This document shows, in pieces, positions 7,884-17,700 of a DNA stretch of 64,000 nucleotides; position 1 is the stretch's first letter; every line of letters begins with the position of its first letter. The notes beneath the pieces are model-generated. The model ran no database searches. It worked only from the letters and a program-made list of their open reading frames with translations, and was not told the origin of the DNA. The position numbers and the translations under genes were made by a program. Source of the stretch: Aeromonas australiensis (GTDB taxonomy: Bacteria > Pseudomonadota > Gammaproteobacteria > Enterobacterales > Aeromonadaceae); NCBI RefSeq assembly GCF_000819725.1, contig NZ_CDDH01000112.1, positions 1 to 64,000 of the forward strand, written 5' to 3'.

Positions 7884-9836
7884 TTAGAAGCGGGCTGAGC
7901 CGCTGACGTAGTAGCTGCGACCCGGTTCGACGTTCTGGAAGAGGGTATCTTTCTCTTGCAGGCGCACGTCGGTCAGGTTGTTGATCCCCAGTCGCAGGTC
8001 GAAATTCTCGGTGACCTTGAAGCCGGTGCCGAGATCGAAGGTCTGATAGCTGGGCAGCTTGTGCTGCACGACAACCTTGTTGACGGTCTGCTCGGCAAAT
8101 TGAGTGCCGGTGTAGGTGGTGCCGACAAAGGCATTGACCCGCTCGGTGGCCTGCCAGGTGAGCTTGGCGTTGGCCTTGTGCTCCGGTCGCTCGGGCAGGG
8201 CCTGACCCTGATCGCCTTCGGCCTTGAGGTAGGTGTAGTTGGCGCCGAGGTTGATATCGTCGGTCAGATCAAGCTTGCCAGTCAGTTCCAACCCTTTGGT
8301 GGTGGCCTTCTCCAGGTTGTACCAGGTGCGGTCAGTGGAGTTAGGCAGCGGCTTGAAGGTGAGCATGTCATCGATATCTGAGTAGAACAGGGTGGCGCTG
8401 GTTTCCCAGATCCCTTCGCCTGCGATGACACCCAGCTCGTAGTTGGTGCTGGTCTCGGGTTTGACCTTGTCGCTGCCATAGATGCGGCAGCTGCCGCCGC
8501 AGCTCTCGATGCTGTAGCCGTTGGAGTACTGGTGTGGTGCCGGCGCCTTGAAGGCCTGGCTGACACCGCCCTTGACAGTTACTACCTCGCTGAGCTCATA
8601 GACCAGATAGCCGCGCGGGGTGAAGTGGCTGCCGTAGATCTCGTGGTGATCGTAACGGCCGCCCAGAGTCAGGGTCAGGCTGTCGGTCAGGCCAATTTCA
8701 TCCTGAGCGAACAGCGCCTCCTGAGAGTGACTCTCCTTACCGCCGATATCCTTGTAGCTCACCGCATCCACCAGCTCCCGATCCAGATATTCACCACCCA
8801 GGGTCAGATAGTGGTTGGCCAGCGCCAGGTTGGTATAGCCCTTGAGAGTCAAGGTGTTCTCTTCCAGCTCCCGCTGCTGCGGGGCTGAGTAGCTGGTGTT
8901 GAAGTCGTCGATCTGGGAGGTCTCGTAGTTGGCCATGACGGTGGTGTCACCCCAGCTCCAGTTCCCCTTGTGGGTCAGACCAAACAGGTTGCGATCGTTT
9001 TGCTGCTGGCGACTGTACACCTTGTTGCCGGTTTTGCGGAAGATATCGAGGGGTCGCTCATCCTGGTTGTAGAGGTAATCCAGCTCGAAGCGCTGCTGCT
9101 CATCCACCAGCCAGCTCAGGGTCGAGGCGAAGTTGCGGGTCTGCTTGGCTTCAATAAGGGGGATGCCGTTGGCTGCTTCGGTGGGGGTCCAGGCTTGACG
9201 GTCATACACCTCGCCGTTCATCCGGATCAGCAGGTTGTCGGTCAGCGGACCGGTAAAGCCCAGATTGGTTCTGTGCTGATCGCCGCCATCCTTGCCCTCG
9301 ATGGCCTTGAAGTCGGCATCGGCCGCCCCTTGCCAGGTTTTGCCCGGCTGCTTGGTGATGATGTTGATGACACCCCCGATGGCATCGGAGCCGTAAAGTG
9401 CCGACATGGGGCCACGGATCACTTCGACCCGCTGGATCATGCCAAGGGGCACCGGGGTGTTGTCGAAGTTGCCGCCGCGCCACAGGGCATTGGAGGAGGA
9501 GAGGCGTTTGCCATCCACCAGCACTAGTGTGTACTTGCCGGACATGCCGCGAATACCGATTTCGCTGCGACCATTGGTGTTAGCTTCTGCCTGAATGCCT
9601 ACTTCGTGGCGCAGCAGATCGGCAAGATCATTGACCGGTGCGGCGGCGATCTGTTCTGCGGTGATGACAGAGATGGAGGCCGGTGCCGAGCGGGTATTGT
9701 GCGCCGTGGTGGTGACGGTGATCACCTCATCGGCTTGAGGTGCATTGTTGGCGGCGATCGCTTGCTGGCTCAGCAGGGTGACGATGGTGGTGGCCAGCAG
9801 GCTGGGAGCAATAAAACGGGAGGTTGAGGATTTCAT
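7884..9836 (-). CDS. TonB-dependent catecholate siderophore receptor (FepA/IrgA-like)
   Basis: A 650-residue outer-membrane receptor. A signal peptide (1-28, ending QQAIA) is followed by a TonB box (DEVITVTTT), a plug domain (about 40-150, with IRGMSGKYTLVLVDGKR and VEVIRGPMSALYGSDAIGGVINIIT) and a 22-strand barrel ending in the aromatic YYVSGSARF. The plug and length fit IrgA/VctA/CirA/FepA-type receptors for linear or cyclic catecholates. It is divergent from the siderophore genes through a region with Fur boxes, the nearest 28 bases upstream of the start codon, so it is most likely the receptor for the locus product. The exact ligand is inferred from context. Confidence 0.93.
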   Translation of the reverse strand: MKSSTSRFIAPSLLATTIVTLLSQQAIAANNAPQADEVITVTTTAHNTRSAPASISVITAEQIAAAPVNDLADLLRHEVGIQAEANTNGRSEIGIRGMSGKYTLVLVDGKRLSSSNALWRGGNFDNTPVPLGMIQRVEVIRGPMSALYGSDAIGGVINIITKQPGKTWQGAADADFKAIEGKDGGDQHRTNLGFTGPLTDNLLIRMNGEVYDRQAWTPTEAANGIPLIEAKQTRNFASTLSWLVDEQQRFELDYLYNQDERPLDIFRKTGNKVYSRQQQNDRNLFGLTHKGNWSWGDTTVMANYETSQIDDFNTSYSAPQQRELEENTLTLKGYTNLALANHYLTLGGEYLDRELVDAVSYKDIGGKESHSQEALFAQDEIGLTDSLTLTLGGRYDHHEIYGSHFTPRGYLVYELSEVVTVKGGVSQAFKAPAPHQYSNGYSIESCGGSCRIYGSDKVKPETSTNYELGVIAGEGIWETSATLFYSDIDDMLTFKPLPNSTDRTWYNLEKATTKGLELTGKLDLTDDINLGANYTYLKAEGDQGQALPERPEHKANAKLTWQATERVNAFVGTTYTGTQFAEQTVNKVVVQHKLPSYQTFDLGTGFKVTENFDLRLGINNLTDVRLQEKDTLFQNVEPGRSYYVSGSARF

Positions 9837-9863
9837 TATTTACATCTTCCATAACATTCAAAT

Positions 9864-9882
9864 GATAAGCATTATCATTATC
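9864..9882 (-). promoter_or_regulatory. Fur box upstream of the receptor gene
   Basis: GATAAGCATTATCATTATC matches 16 of 19 positions of the Fur consensus GATAATGATAATCATTATC. It lies 28 bases upstream of the receptor start codon and should give iron repression of the receptor and DAHP synthase. Confidence 0.88.
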
Positions 9883-9967
9883 AAGTTGAATCCGCTTCGA
9901 TCGCAACTCTTTTTTATCGACAATGCCAGTTTCGTTCGTCACCCTCTTTTGACTAAAAAGAAGTTAA

Positions 9968-9982
9968 TGAAATTAATTCTCA
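9968..9982 (+). promoter_or_regulatory. Second Fur-like box, entC side
   Basis: TGAAATTAATTCTCA matches the 7-1-7 Fur motif TGATAATNATTATCA at 11 of 14 fixed positions and lies about 120 bases upstream of the entC start codon. The flanking A/T-rich sequence probably contains the entC promoter. Confidence 0.65.
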
Positions 9983-10101
9983 TTTGCATTGATCGGTTTT
10001 TTACTCCTTGTTAGGATGCCGCTCACCCTGATATCTGGTGAGTCAAATGACTCACCTTAAGTCGTGTCAGGCAGTGATTCATTCCAAGGAGTAGCACCGT
10101 C

Positions 10102-11250
10102 ATGTGTGACCATGCACTGGAAGGAGAGTGGCCCGCCACAGCGGTCGGGTTGGATAACGTGTGCTGTTTTGCCAGCGGTGACAGGGTACTGGTCGCTTCC
10201 GGCATCCACGACAGTTTTACCGGCATCCCAGCGGAGAAGCTGCTCGCCCATCTGCGTCAGTTGCGCCAGCAGGGGATGGTCAATCCCATTGCCATCGGCG
10301 CCATCCCGTTTGATACCCAATCTCCCTGGCATCTGGTGATCCCGGCGCAATCGCAGTGGATCGCAAGGGATGCGCTGTTGCCCGCCCGCTGTTGCCAGCT
10401 CCATGGCGAGGTGAGCGAAGTGACCAGCGTCGCCCAGTATCAGGGGGCAGTGCGGGCAGCGCTGCAGCAGTTCAGCGAGGGTCAGCTTGAGAAGGTGGTG
10501 CTGTCGCGCGCCATCGATGTGCAGAGTGCTGAGCAGACCTCCCCTGCACACGCCTATGGCTCTCTGCTGGCCCAGAATCCGGGGGCCTATGTGTTCCAGA
10601 TCCCGCTGCCGGAGGGGGAGACCCTGCTTGGTGCGAGCCCCGAGCTGCTGGTATCGCGCAGCGAGATGGCGGTGGTGAGCAATCCGCTGGCGGGCTCCCG
10701 TCCGCGCCACGCTTTTCCTGATCAAGCTGCGGCCAGTGCCGAACTGTTGGGGGCCCAGAAGGACCGTTATGAACATGCGCTGGTGGCCGATGCGGTCGCT
10801 GAGGCCCTCGCTCCCTTCTGCCGCGAGCTGGATGTCCCTCTGGAGCCGCAGGTGATCGCGACCCCTACCATGTGGCACCTCTCGAGCCGCATCGCCGGGC
10901 GGCTCCATGAGCCCTCTCCCGTACTGGCTCTGGCGCTGGCGTTGCACCCGACGCCAGCGGTGTGCGGCACACCGCTCTCGGCTGCGCGTCAGGCCATCGC
11001 CCGGCTTGAGGGGTACGATCGCCGCTTCTACTGCGGCGCCGTCGGCTGGATGGATGCCGATGGCAATGGCGAGTGGGTGGTCACCATCCGCTGTGGTGTG
11101 CTGGCTGGCAAGCAGCTGCGGCTCTATGCCGGCGCCGGGGTGGTGATGGGCTCTTCGCCGGAAGCGGAGTGGCAGGAGACCGCCGCCAAGCTCGGCACCA
11201 TGCTGCGGGCGTTTGGCCTCGAGAGCCGTGAGCCGGAGGTAACCGCATGA
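10102..11250 (+). CDS. entC: Isochorismate synthase (EntC/AmoC/AebC type)
   Basis: A 382-residue chorismate-binding enzyme converting chorismate to isochorismate, the first committed step to 2,3-dihydroxybenzoate. Family motifs are [72 protein letters not shown] and [25 protein letters not shown] lies ten bases before the ATG. It is the first gene of the plus-strand siderophore operon and overlaps entE by four bases (ATGA). A Fur-like box lies upstream. The order C-E-B-A is that described for Aeromonas catechol loci (amo and aeb genes). Confidence 0.94.
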   Translation: MCDHALEGEWPATAVGLDNVCCFASGDRVLVASGIHDSFTGIPAEKLLAHLRQLRQQGMVNPIAIGAIPFDTQSPWHLVIPAQSQWIARDALLPARCCQLHGEVSEVTSVAQYQGAVRAALQQFSEGQLEKVVLSRAIDVQSAEQTSPAHAYGSLLAQNPGAYVFQIPLPEGETLLGASPELLVSRSEMAVVSNPLAGSRPRHAFPDQAAASAELLGAQKDRYEHALVADAVAEALAPFCRELDVPLEPQVIATPTMWHLSSRIAGRLHEPSPVLALALALHPTPAVCGTPLSAARQAIARLEGYDRRFYCGAVGWMDADGNGEWVVTIRCGVLAGKQLRLYAGAGVVMGSSPEAEWQETAAKLGTMLRAFGLESREPEVTA

Positions 11251-12899
11251 AGCCGCTGGTGCCCTTTACCCCCTGGCCTGCCGAGCTGGCGACCCACTAC
11301 CGGGCGCAAGGGTGGTGGCGCGGGCAACCGCTCACCGCCCTGCTCGATGACTCCGCCGAACGATATCCCGAGCGCACGGCCCTGATCTGCGGCGAGCGCA
11401 CCCTCAGTTATGGCCAGTTAAAGCGTGAGGTCGATGCGTTGGCGGCGCGGCTGGCCGCGCGCGGGCTGGGCCATGGTGATACCGCGCTGGTGCAGTTGCC
11501 CAATTGTGCCGAGTTCTATATCTGCTGGTTTGCCCTGATCCGCTGCGGCGTGGTGGCGGTGCATGCCCTCTACAACCATCAGCGGCGCGAGCTGGTGGCC
11601 TTTGCCCGCCAGATTGAGCCCGCCTTGCTGGTACTCAGCCCCTCCCATCCCGGCTTTGCCGGTGAAGCGGGGAGCCTCGTGGCCCTTGATGAGCTGATAT
11701 CTCCCTCCTGCCAGACATTGCTGTTCGAGCAGGTAGAAGGCTCCGATCTTCAGTCAGGATTTGCATGGTGTCAGCCTGACCCCATAGCCCGTGCTGATGG
11801 TTCGCCGCTGGCGGCCACTGCGCCAACCCCTACACCGACTCCAGCCGATCAGGTGGCCTTTTTCCAGCTCTCCGGCGGCAGCACCGGCACCCCCAAACTG
11901 ATCCCCCGTACCCACGACGACTATGGCTACAGCGTGCGTCAGAGCGTGGCGGTGTGCGGTTGGGATGAGCGAGTGATCTATCTCTGCGCCCTGCCGGCGC
12001 CCCACAACTTTCCCCTGAGCTCCCCCGGCGCACTCGGAGTGTTTTATGCCGGTGGCTGCGTGGTGCTGGCAAAGGATCCCTCTGCAGCAACCTGTCTGCC
12101 GCTGGTGCAGCGCCATCAGATCAACTGGGCGGCGCTGGTGCCACCGGCCCTGGCGCTCTGGCTGGAGGCGGCCAGCCACTATCCACAGACCTCTCTGGAG
12201 TGTGTGCAGGTGGGCGGTGCGCGCCTCAGCCCGGCTCATGCCGAGTCGGTAGCGAGCCGCCTTGGTTGCCGCTTGCAGCAGGTGTTTGGCATGGCCGAGG
12301 GGCTGGTCAACTACACCCGCACCGAGGATGACCAGTGGCACATCGTCAATACCCAGGGCCGCCCGATGAGCCCGGGCGACGAGGTCGAGGTGCGGGATAG
12401 CGACGGACGCCCCTTGCCAGATGGCGAGTGCGGCGAGCTCTGGACGCGTGGCCCCTACACCTTTCGCGGCTACTTCAAGGCCGATGCCCACAATCAGCGC
12501 GCCTTCGACCGGGACGGTTTCTACTGCACCGGCGATCTGGTCTGCCGCTTGCCCGGCGGCCATCTGATGGTGGTGGGACGCAACAAGGATCAGATCAACC
12601 GGGGCGGGGAGAAGATCGACGCCCTCGAAATTGAAGAGCTGTTGCTGACCCACCCGGAGGTACGGCAGGCGGCGCTGGTCGCCATGCCCGATCCCATGCT
12701 CGGGGAGCGCAGCTGCGCCTTTTTGATGTGCCGCGAGCCCCTCAATCTGCCCCGTTTGCGCCGTTTCCTGCGCGAGCAGGGGGTAGCAGATTACAAACTG
12801 CCCGATCGCCTGGTGCTGGTGGAGCAACTGCCCCACACCCCGGTCGGCAAGATAGACAAACAGACGCTGCGCGAGAAGCTCGCCAAGGAGTGTGCATGA
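11247..12899 (+). CDS. entE: 2,3-dihydroxybenzoate-AMP ligase
   Basis: A 550-residue stand-alone aryl-adenylating enzyme that activates 2,3-DHB and loads it onto the aryl carrier domain of EntB. Core motifs: FQLSGGSTGTPKLIPRTH (A3), NFPLSSPGALGVFYAGG (the DHB pocket region, as in DhbE/EntE), FGMAEGLVNYTR, DGFYCTGDL, GRNKDQINRGGEKI and the C-terminal TPVGKIDKQTL lysine. It overlaps both neighbours by four bases (ATGA), indicating translational coupling. Confidence 0.94.
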   Translation: MKPLVPFTPWPAELATHYRAQGWWRGQPLTALLDDSAERYPERTALICGERTLSYGQLKREVDALAARLAARGLGHGDTALVQLPNCAEFYICWFALIRCGVVAVHALYNHQRRELVAFARQIEPALLVLSPSHPGFAGEAGSLVALDELISPSCQTLLFEQVEGSDLQSGFAWCQPDPIARADGSPLAATAPTPTPTPADQVAFFQLSGGSTGTPKLIPRTHDDYGYSVRQSVAVCGWDERVIYLCALPAPHNFPLSSPGALGVFYAGGCVVLAKDPSAATCLPLVQRHQINWAALVPPALALWLEAASHYPQTSLECVQVGGARLSPAHAESVASRLGCRLQQVFGMAEGLVNYTRTEDDQWHIVNTQGRPMSPGDEVEVRDSDGRPLPDGECGELWTRGPYTFRGYFKADAHNQRAFDRDGFYCTGDLVCRLPGGHLMVVGRNKDQINRGGEKIDALEIEELLLTHPEVRQAALVAMPDPMLGERSCAFLMCREPLNLPRLRRFLREQGVADYKLPDRLVLVEQLPHTPVGKIDKQTLREKLAKECA

Positions 12900-13843
12900 C
12901 CATTCAATCCCTCGCTGCCTACCCGCTGCCCACCGCTGAGGAGCTGCCCAGCGGGCGGGTGAACTGGCCCTTCGAACCGGGCCGCGCCGCCTTGCTGGTC
13001 CACGATATGCAGCACTATTTCGTCGACTTCTATGGGCCGGACAATCCGCTGATCAATCGGGTCATCGACCATATCGCCACCCTGATCCGTCAGGCGCGAG
13101 CTCTTGGCATGCCGGTGGTCTATACCGCCCAGCCCGCCGAGCAGAGCCAGGCCGATCGGGCGCTGCTCAACGACATGTGGGGGCCCGGATTGACCCGGGC
13201 GCCGGAGCGTCAACCAATCGTTCCGGCGCTGGCCCCCGAGCCGCAGGATACGGTGCTGACCAAGTGGCGCTACAGCGCTTTTTGCCGTTCACCACTGGCC
13301 GAGCTGATGGCCCAATGGGGGCGGGATCAGCTGGTGATCTGCGGCATCTACGGCCATATCGGGGTGATGCAGACGGCGGTCGATGCCTTTATGCGCGATA
13401 TTCGCCCCTTCCTGGTGGCTGATGCCATCGCCGACTTCTCCCGCGAAGATCATCTGCTGGCGCTCTCCTACGTCAGCCGCAATGCCGGTCGGGTGATTAC
13501 CGTGGCCGAGGTGATGGCGGCCAGCAAACGCCCCCTGACTCGAGAGTCACTGCGTGATCTGGTGTTGGCGCGGCTGCCCGCCGAGATGCAGCAGGAGCAG
13601 CCCACCGAGGATGACAACCTGCTCGACTACGGTCTCGATTCGCTGGCGGTGATGGGGCTGGTGGAGGAGTGGCGTCAGCAGGGACTGGTGGTGGAGCTGG
13701 CCGAGCTGGCCCGCACGCCGACCCTGGCTCACTGGTGGGTGCTCCTCTCCCGTCAGCTTCACGTCAGCCAGCCCAATGTCAGTCAGGACACGGCTTATCC
13801 GGCCAACGAAGTGCACGTCAGCGAACCGGAGTGCACCCCATGA
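12896..13843 (+). CDS. entB: Isochorismatase with aryl carrier domain
   Basis: A 315-residue bifunctional protein. Start ATG 12896 overlaps the entE stop (ATGA) and gives the typical beginning MTIQSLAAYPLP. The isochorismatase domain (20-205) carries LLVHDMQHYFVDFY, TKWRYSAF and GIYGHIGVMQTAVDAFM and hydrolyses isochorismate to 2,3-dihydro-DHB plus pyruvate. The aryl carrier domain (about 215-285) carries LLDYGLDSLAVM, with the serine that accepts phosphopantetheine. The last 30 or so residues extend past the usual end of EntB. No phosphopantetheinyl transferase gene is in the window. Confidence 0.94.
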   Translation: MTIQSLAAYPLPTAEELPSGRVNWPFEPGRAALLVHDMQHYFVDFYGPDNPLINRVIDHIATLIRQARALGMPVVYTAQPAEQSQADRALLNDMWGPGLTRAPERQPIVPALAPEPQDTVLTKWRYSAFCRSPLAELMAQWGRDQLVICGIYGHIGVMQTAVDAFMRDIRPFLVADAIADFSREDHLLALSYVSRNAGRVITVAEVMAASKRPLTRESLRDLVLARLPAEMQQEQPTEDDNLLDYGLDSLAVMGLVEEWRQQGLVVELAELARTPTLAHWWVLLSRQLHVSQPNVSQDTAYPANEVHVSEPECTP

Positions 13844-14607
13844 GCGAGTGGCAAGGCAGAACCATCTGGGTGACCGGCGCGGCGCAGGGAATTGGCCATG
13901 CGGTGGCACGCACCTTTGCCGAGGCGGGGGCCAGCGTGGTGGCGTTCGATCTGCAACTGGCCGAGGCACTGCCCGGCAACGTGAAGGGAGTGGTGATCGA
14001 TGTCAGCGACAGCGAGGCCGTGACCCGCTGCTGCGAACAGCTGCTCGACGAGGGGCTGGGGCCCGATGTGCTGGTCAATGTCGCGGGCGTACTGGCAACC
14101 GGCAGGATCGATGAGGTGGATGACGCCCTCTTGCAGCACACCTTCGCCATCAACACATTCGCCCCCTTCTACCTGATGCGGGCCCTGACCCCCTGGTTTC
14201 AGGGACGGCGCAGGGGCGCCATCGTCAATGTCTCCTCCAATGCCGGTCGGGTGCCGCGAGTGGGGATGGGCATCTATGGCGCCTCCAAGGCGGCGCTGAC
14301 CAGCCTCACCCAAACGGCGGGGTTGGAGCTTGCTCCCTACGGCGTGCGCTGCAATCTGGTGTCGCCGGGCTCGACCCGAACCCCGATGCTGTACGGCATG
14401 TGGCAGGAGGGGGAGGCTGAGCAGCGGGAGGGAGAGCAGCGCACCATCGCGGGTCTGCCCGGGCAGTTCAAGCTGGGGATCCCCCTTGGCAAACTTGGGA
14501 CCCCCGACGAGGTGGCTGCCTGCGTGCTGTTTCTCGCCTCCGATGCGGCCAGCCATATCACCCTGCAGGATCTGGTGGTCGATGGCGGTGCCACCCTGGG
14601 GGTTTAG
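13840..14607 (+). CDS. entA: 2,3-dihydro-2,3-dihydroxybenzoate dehydrogenase
   Basis: A 255-residue short-chain dehydrogenase that oxidises 2,3-dihydro-DHB to 2,3-DHB with NAD. ATG 13840 overlaps the entB stop and starts MSEWQGRTIWVTGAAQGIGHAVA, the nucleotide-binding TGxxxGIG motif. The catalytic Ser-Tyr-Lys set lies in VNVSSNAGRVPRVGMGIYGASKAAL, and VDGGATLGV ends the protein as in EntA. Two stem-loops separate it from entF. Confidence 0.94.
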   Translation: MSEWQGRTIWVTGAAQGIGHAVARTFAEAGASVVAFDLQLAEALPGNVKGVVIDVSDSEAVTRCCEQLLDEGLGPDVLVNVAGVLATGRIDEVDDALLQHTFAINTFAPFYLMRALTPWFQGRRRGAIVNVSSNAGRVPRVGMGIYGASKAALTSLTQTAGLELAPYGVRCNLVSPGSTRTPMLYGMWQEGEAEQREGEQRTIAGLPGQFKLGIPLGKLGTPDEVAACVLFLASDAASHITLQDLVVDGGATLGV

Positions 14608-14649
14608 CCCGCGCGCTGCCGATCTGGCAGGCGTGACACTCTCTTTATG

Positions 14650-14674
14650 GAGGAGGCCAGGCCTCCTCGCTTTT
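14650..14674 (+). terminator. Hairpin with T run between entA and entF
   Basis: GAGGAGGCC / GGCCTCCTC perfect inverted repeat (14650-14658 with 14660-14668), then GCTTTT. It looks like a rho-independent terminator or attenuator inside the siderophore operon. Confidence 0.6.
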
Positions 14675-14681
14675 CAGCCAT

Positions 14682-14707
14682 GCGGGCAGGAGCAAGCCGC
14701 TGCCCGC
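14682..14707 (+). other. Stem-loop just upstream of the entF ribosome site
   Basis: GCGGGCA (14682-14688) pairs with TGCCCGC (14701-14707) around a 12-base loop. It ends 13 bases before the AAGGA Shine-Dalgarno of entF and so could affect its translation or the mRNA 5' end. Confidence 0.5.
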
Positions 14708-14732
14708 TCGATGTTTGCGCAAGGACATTCCC

Positions 14733-17700
14733 ATGGAACAGACAATGGCGATGCGCGCCACCCACCAGCGTGGTGAGCACCCGCGCTGGCCACTTACCAT
14801 CGCTCAGGCGGGCATCTGGTTTGCCCAGCAAAAATACCCGCAGAGCCCCGCCTGCAATACCGGCGAGTACTGGCTGCTGGAGGGGGCGCTGGCACCCCAT
14901 CACTTCACCCGTGCGGTGCGCCAGACCATCGACGAGATCCCCGGTCTGCACTGCGCTTTTGTTGCCACTGCCGATGGCCCGCAGATGGTGGCCAACCCCG
15001 CCTGCTGGCAGCTGAGCGAGCGGGATCTGCGCAGCGAAGCTGACCCGCTCGCCGCCGCGCAGGTCGAGATGCGTGCGCAGCTGGCCGTCCCCTTCAATCT
15101 GGCCGGGGGGCCGCTGTTTGCCACCACCCTCTATCGCCTTGGCGAGGGGCGGTGGGCCTGGTTTATCGCCGTGCACCATATCGCCATCGACGGCTTTGGC
15201 CTGAGCCTGCTCTGCCAGCGGGTGGCGAGCTGGTATGAGGCGCTCTGCGTCGGCGAGCAGCCAGCATCCTGCCGCTATGCGACCCAGCAAGAGCTGCTGG
15301 CCGAGGAGGCGGCCTATCAGGATTCGCCGCGCGCCGCGCGGGATCGCGATTTCTTCGTGCAGCAGCTGGCCGGGGGGGAGAGCCCTGCGTCGCTCTCCCG
15401 CCGTCCGGCGCAAGGGCCGGGCCCCACATATCGTCTTGAGCAGCGGCTGGCTGGCCGCCAGTGGCAGGCACTGGTAGAGCGGGCGAGTCGCTCGGCCTGT
15501 CACCCCTATAGCCTGCTGCTGGCGGCGGTGGCCAGCTATGTGCAGCGGATGAGCGGCGCTGGCGAGGTGGTGCTGGGTATTCCGCTGATGGGGCGGCTGG
15601 GCTCAGCGGCGGCCGATACCCCCTGCATGAAGGTCAATGTGGTGCCCCTGCGCATCGAGCTAAGCGGCACCAGCCGGGTGGGAGAGTTGCTGGTACAGGT
15701 CGAGCGGCAATTTGCCGCCCTGCGCCGCCATCAGGGCTGCCGTCAGGAGTGGCTGCAGCAGCGTCAGCCGGGCCAGCCGCTGTTTGGCCCTCAGGTCAAT
15801 TTGATGCCCTTTGCCCGCACCCTCAGCGTTGGTGAAGGATACAACCAGGTTCGTGGCGAGGTGCAGGTGCTGGCGGCAGGGCCGGTGGAGGAGTGCGCTT
15901 TCTACTTTGCCGAGGAGGCAGGCGCGATGACCCTGACCCTCGAAACCCGTCAGGGGCGCTTCAGCCAACAGGAGAGTGAACGTCATCTGGCCCGGCTGCT
16001 GGCCTATCTGGCCGCCTGGAGTGAGGCGGATGATGAGGCCCTGGCGGTGCACTTGCCGCTGCTGCTGCCCTGCGAGCAGGCTGAGCTGGCGCGCTGGAAC
16101 CAGACCGACCATCCGTTGCCGACCACCACCCTGAGCGCACTGCTGGCCGAGGGGCTGGCGGCGGCAGATCAGAGCGCCATCGCGCTGGAGTGTGGCGCCG
16201 AGCGCTGGCGTGTTGCCGAGCTGCGCCAGCGTACCCGTCAGTTGGCCAGCTATCTGGCGGGGAGGGGCGTGGGCCCCGGTTGCCGGGTGGCGGTGGTGAT
16301 CCCGCGCGCTCCCGAGCTTATTCTCGCCCAGCAGGCCATCATGGCGGTGGGAGCGGTCTACGTGCCCGTTGATCCGGACTATCCGGCGGAGCGGATCGGC
16401 TACATTCTCGCCAGCAGCGATCCTGCGCTGGTGTTGACCAGTCGCACCTTGCGGATGCCGCTCGACGTGGCGGCGCCACTTGTCTGCCTCGATGCCCCCG
16501 CTGTGGCAGAGCAACTGGCGGCGGTAGAGTTGGCAATGACAGCACCTTGTGAGCTGCCAGCCCCCAAGCCGGAAGATGCGGCCTACATCATCTACACCTC
16601 CGGCTCGACCGGTCGGCCCAAAGGGGTGGTGGTGAGCCATGGCGCCATCGTCAACCGGCTGTTCTGGATGCAGCATATGTATCCCATCGGCCCGGCTGAT
16701 CGGGTGCTGCAAAAGACCCCGGCCGGTTTCGATGTCTCCATCTGGGAGTTTTTCTGGCCCTTTATGACAGGGGCGCGGCTGGTGCTCGCCAAACCGGGCG
16801 GCCACAAGGATCCCGCCTACCTTGCCGAGCTGATTGAGCAGGCCGGGATCACCACCTTGCACTTTGTCCCCTCCATGCTGCAGATCTTCGTTGCACAAGC
16901 CGAGCCTGCCCGTTGCCGCGCCCTGCGGCAGGTATTTTGCTCCGGCGAGGCGCTGCCCGCGGATCTGGTGCAGCGCTGGTATGGGACATTTTCAGCCCCC
17001 CTGCACAACCTCTATGGCCCGACCGAGGCGGCGGTGGATGTCACCTGGTATCCCTGCCGGGCAGACGAGGCGGTGACCAGCGTGCCCATCGGCTATCCGG
17101 TCTGGAATACCTTCATCCACATTCTCGACCCCTGGTTGCAGCCGGTGCCCCCCGGTGTGGCAGGCGAGCTCTGGATCGGCGGTGTGCAGGTAGCAGAGGG
17201 ATATTTTGGCCAGCCCGAGCTCACCGCCGAGCGCTTTATTGCCAACCCCTTCGGGGCGGGGCGGCTCTATCGCAGCGGCGATCTGGCCGCCTGGCGCGAG
17301 GATGGCGCCATCGAGTATCTGGGACGACTCGATTTTCAGGTGAAGATCCGTGGCCAGCGCATCGAGCTGGAGGAGATCGAACAGGTGCTGCTGCGCCATC
17401 CCCGGGTGGCGCAGGCGGTGGTGCTGGCCTCCGAATTTGCCCCCGGCGATCGCCGTCTGGTGGCCTACGTGGTGGCTGCAGATAGCAGCGAGTTGACGCT
17501 GGCCGAGCTGGCACCCGTCCTTGGCGCTGCCTTGCCCGACTACATGGTGCCGGGGCTCCTGGTAAACCTGGCCGAACTGCCGCTTACCCCCAATGGCAAG
17601 CTGGATCGCAAGGGGTTGCCGCTGCCTGATATGGCGTCGGCGGTCGGTCAGTCACTGCCGAAAACCCTGCTGGAGGAGCGGCTCTGTCGCCTCTTCGCCG

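Noticed and set aside
15660-16898. 412-codon minus-strand frame inside entF
   Set aside because: Opposite strand of the condensation and adenylation domains; no ribosome site and no recognisable motif.
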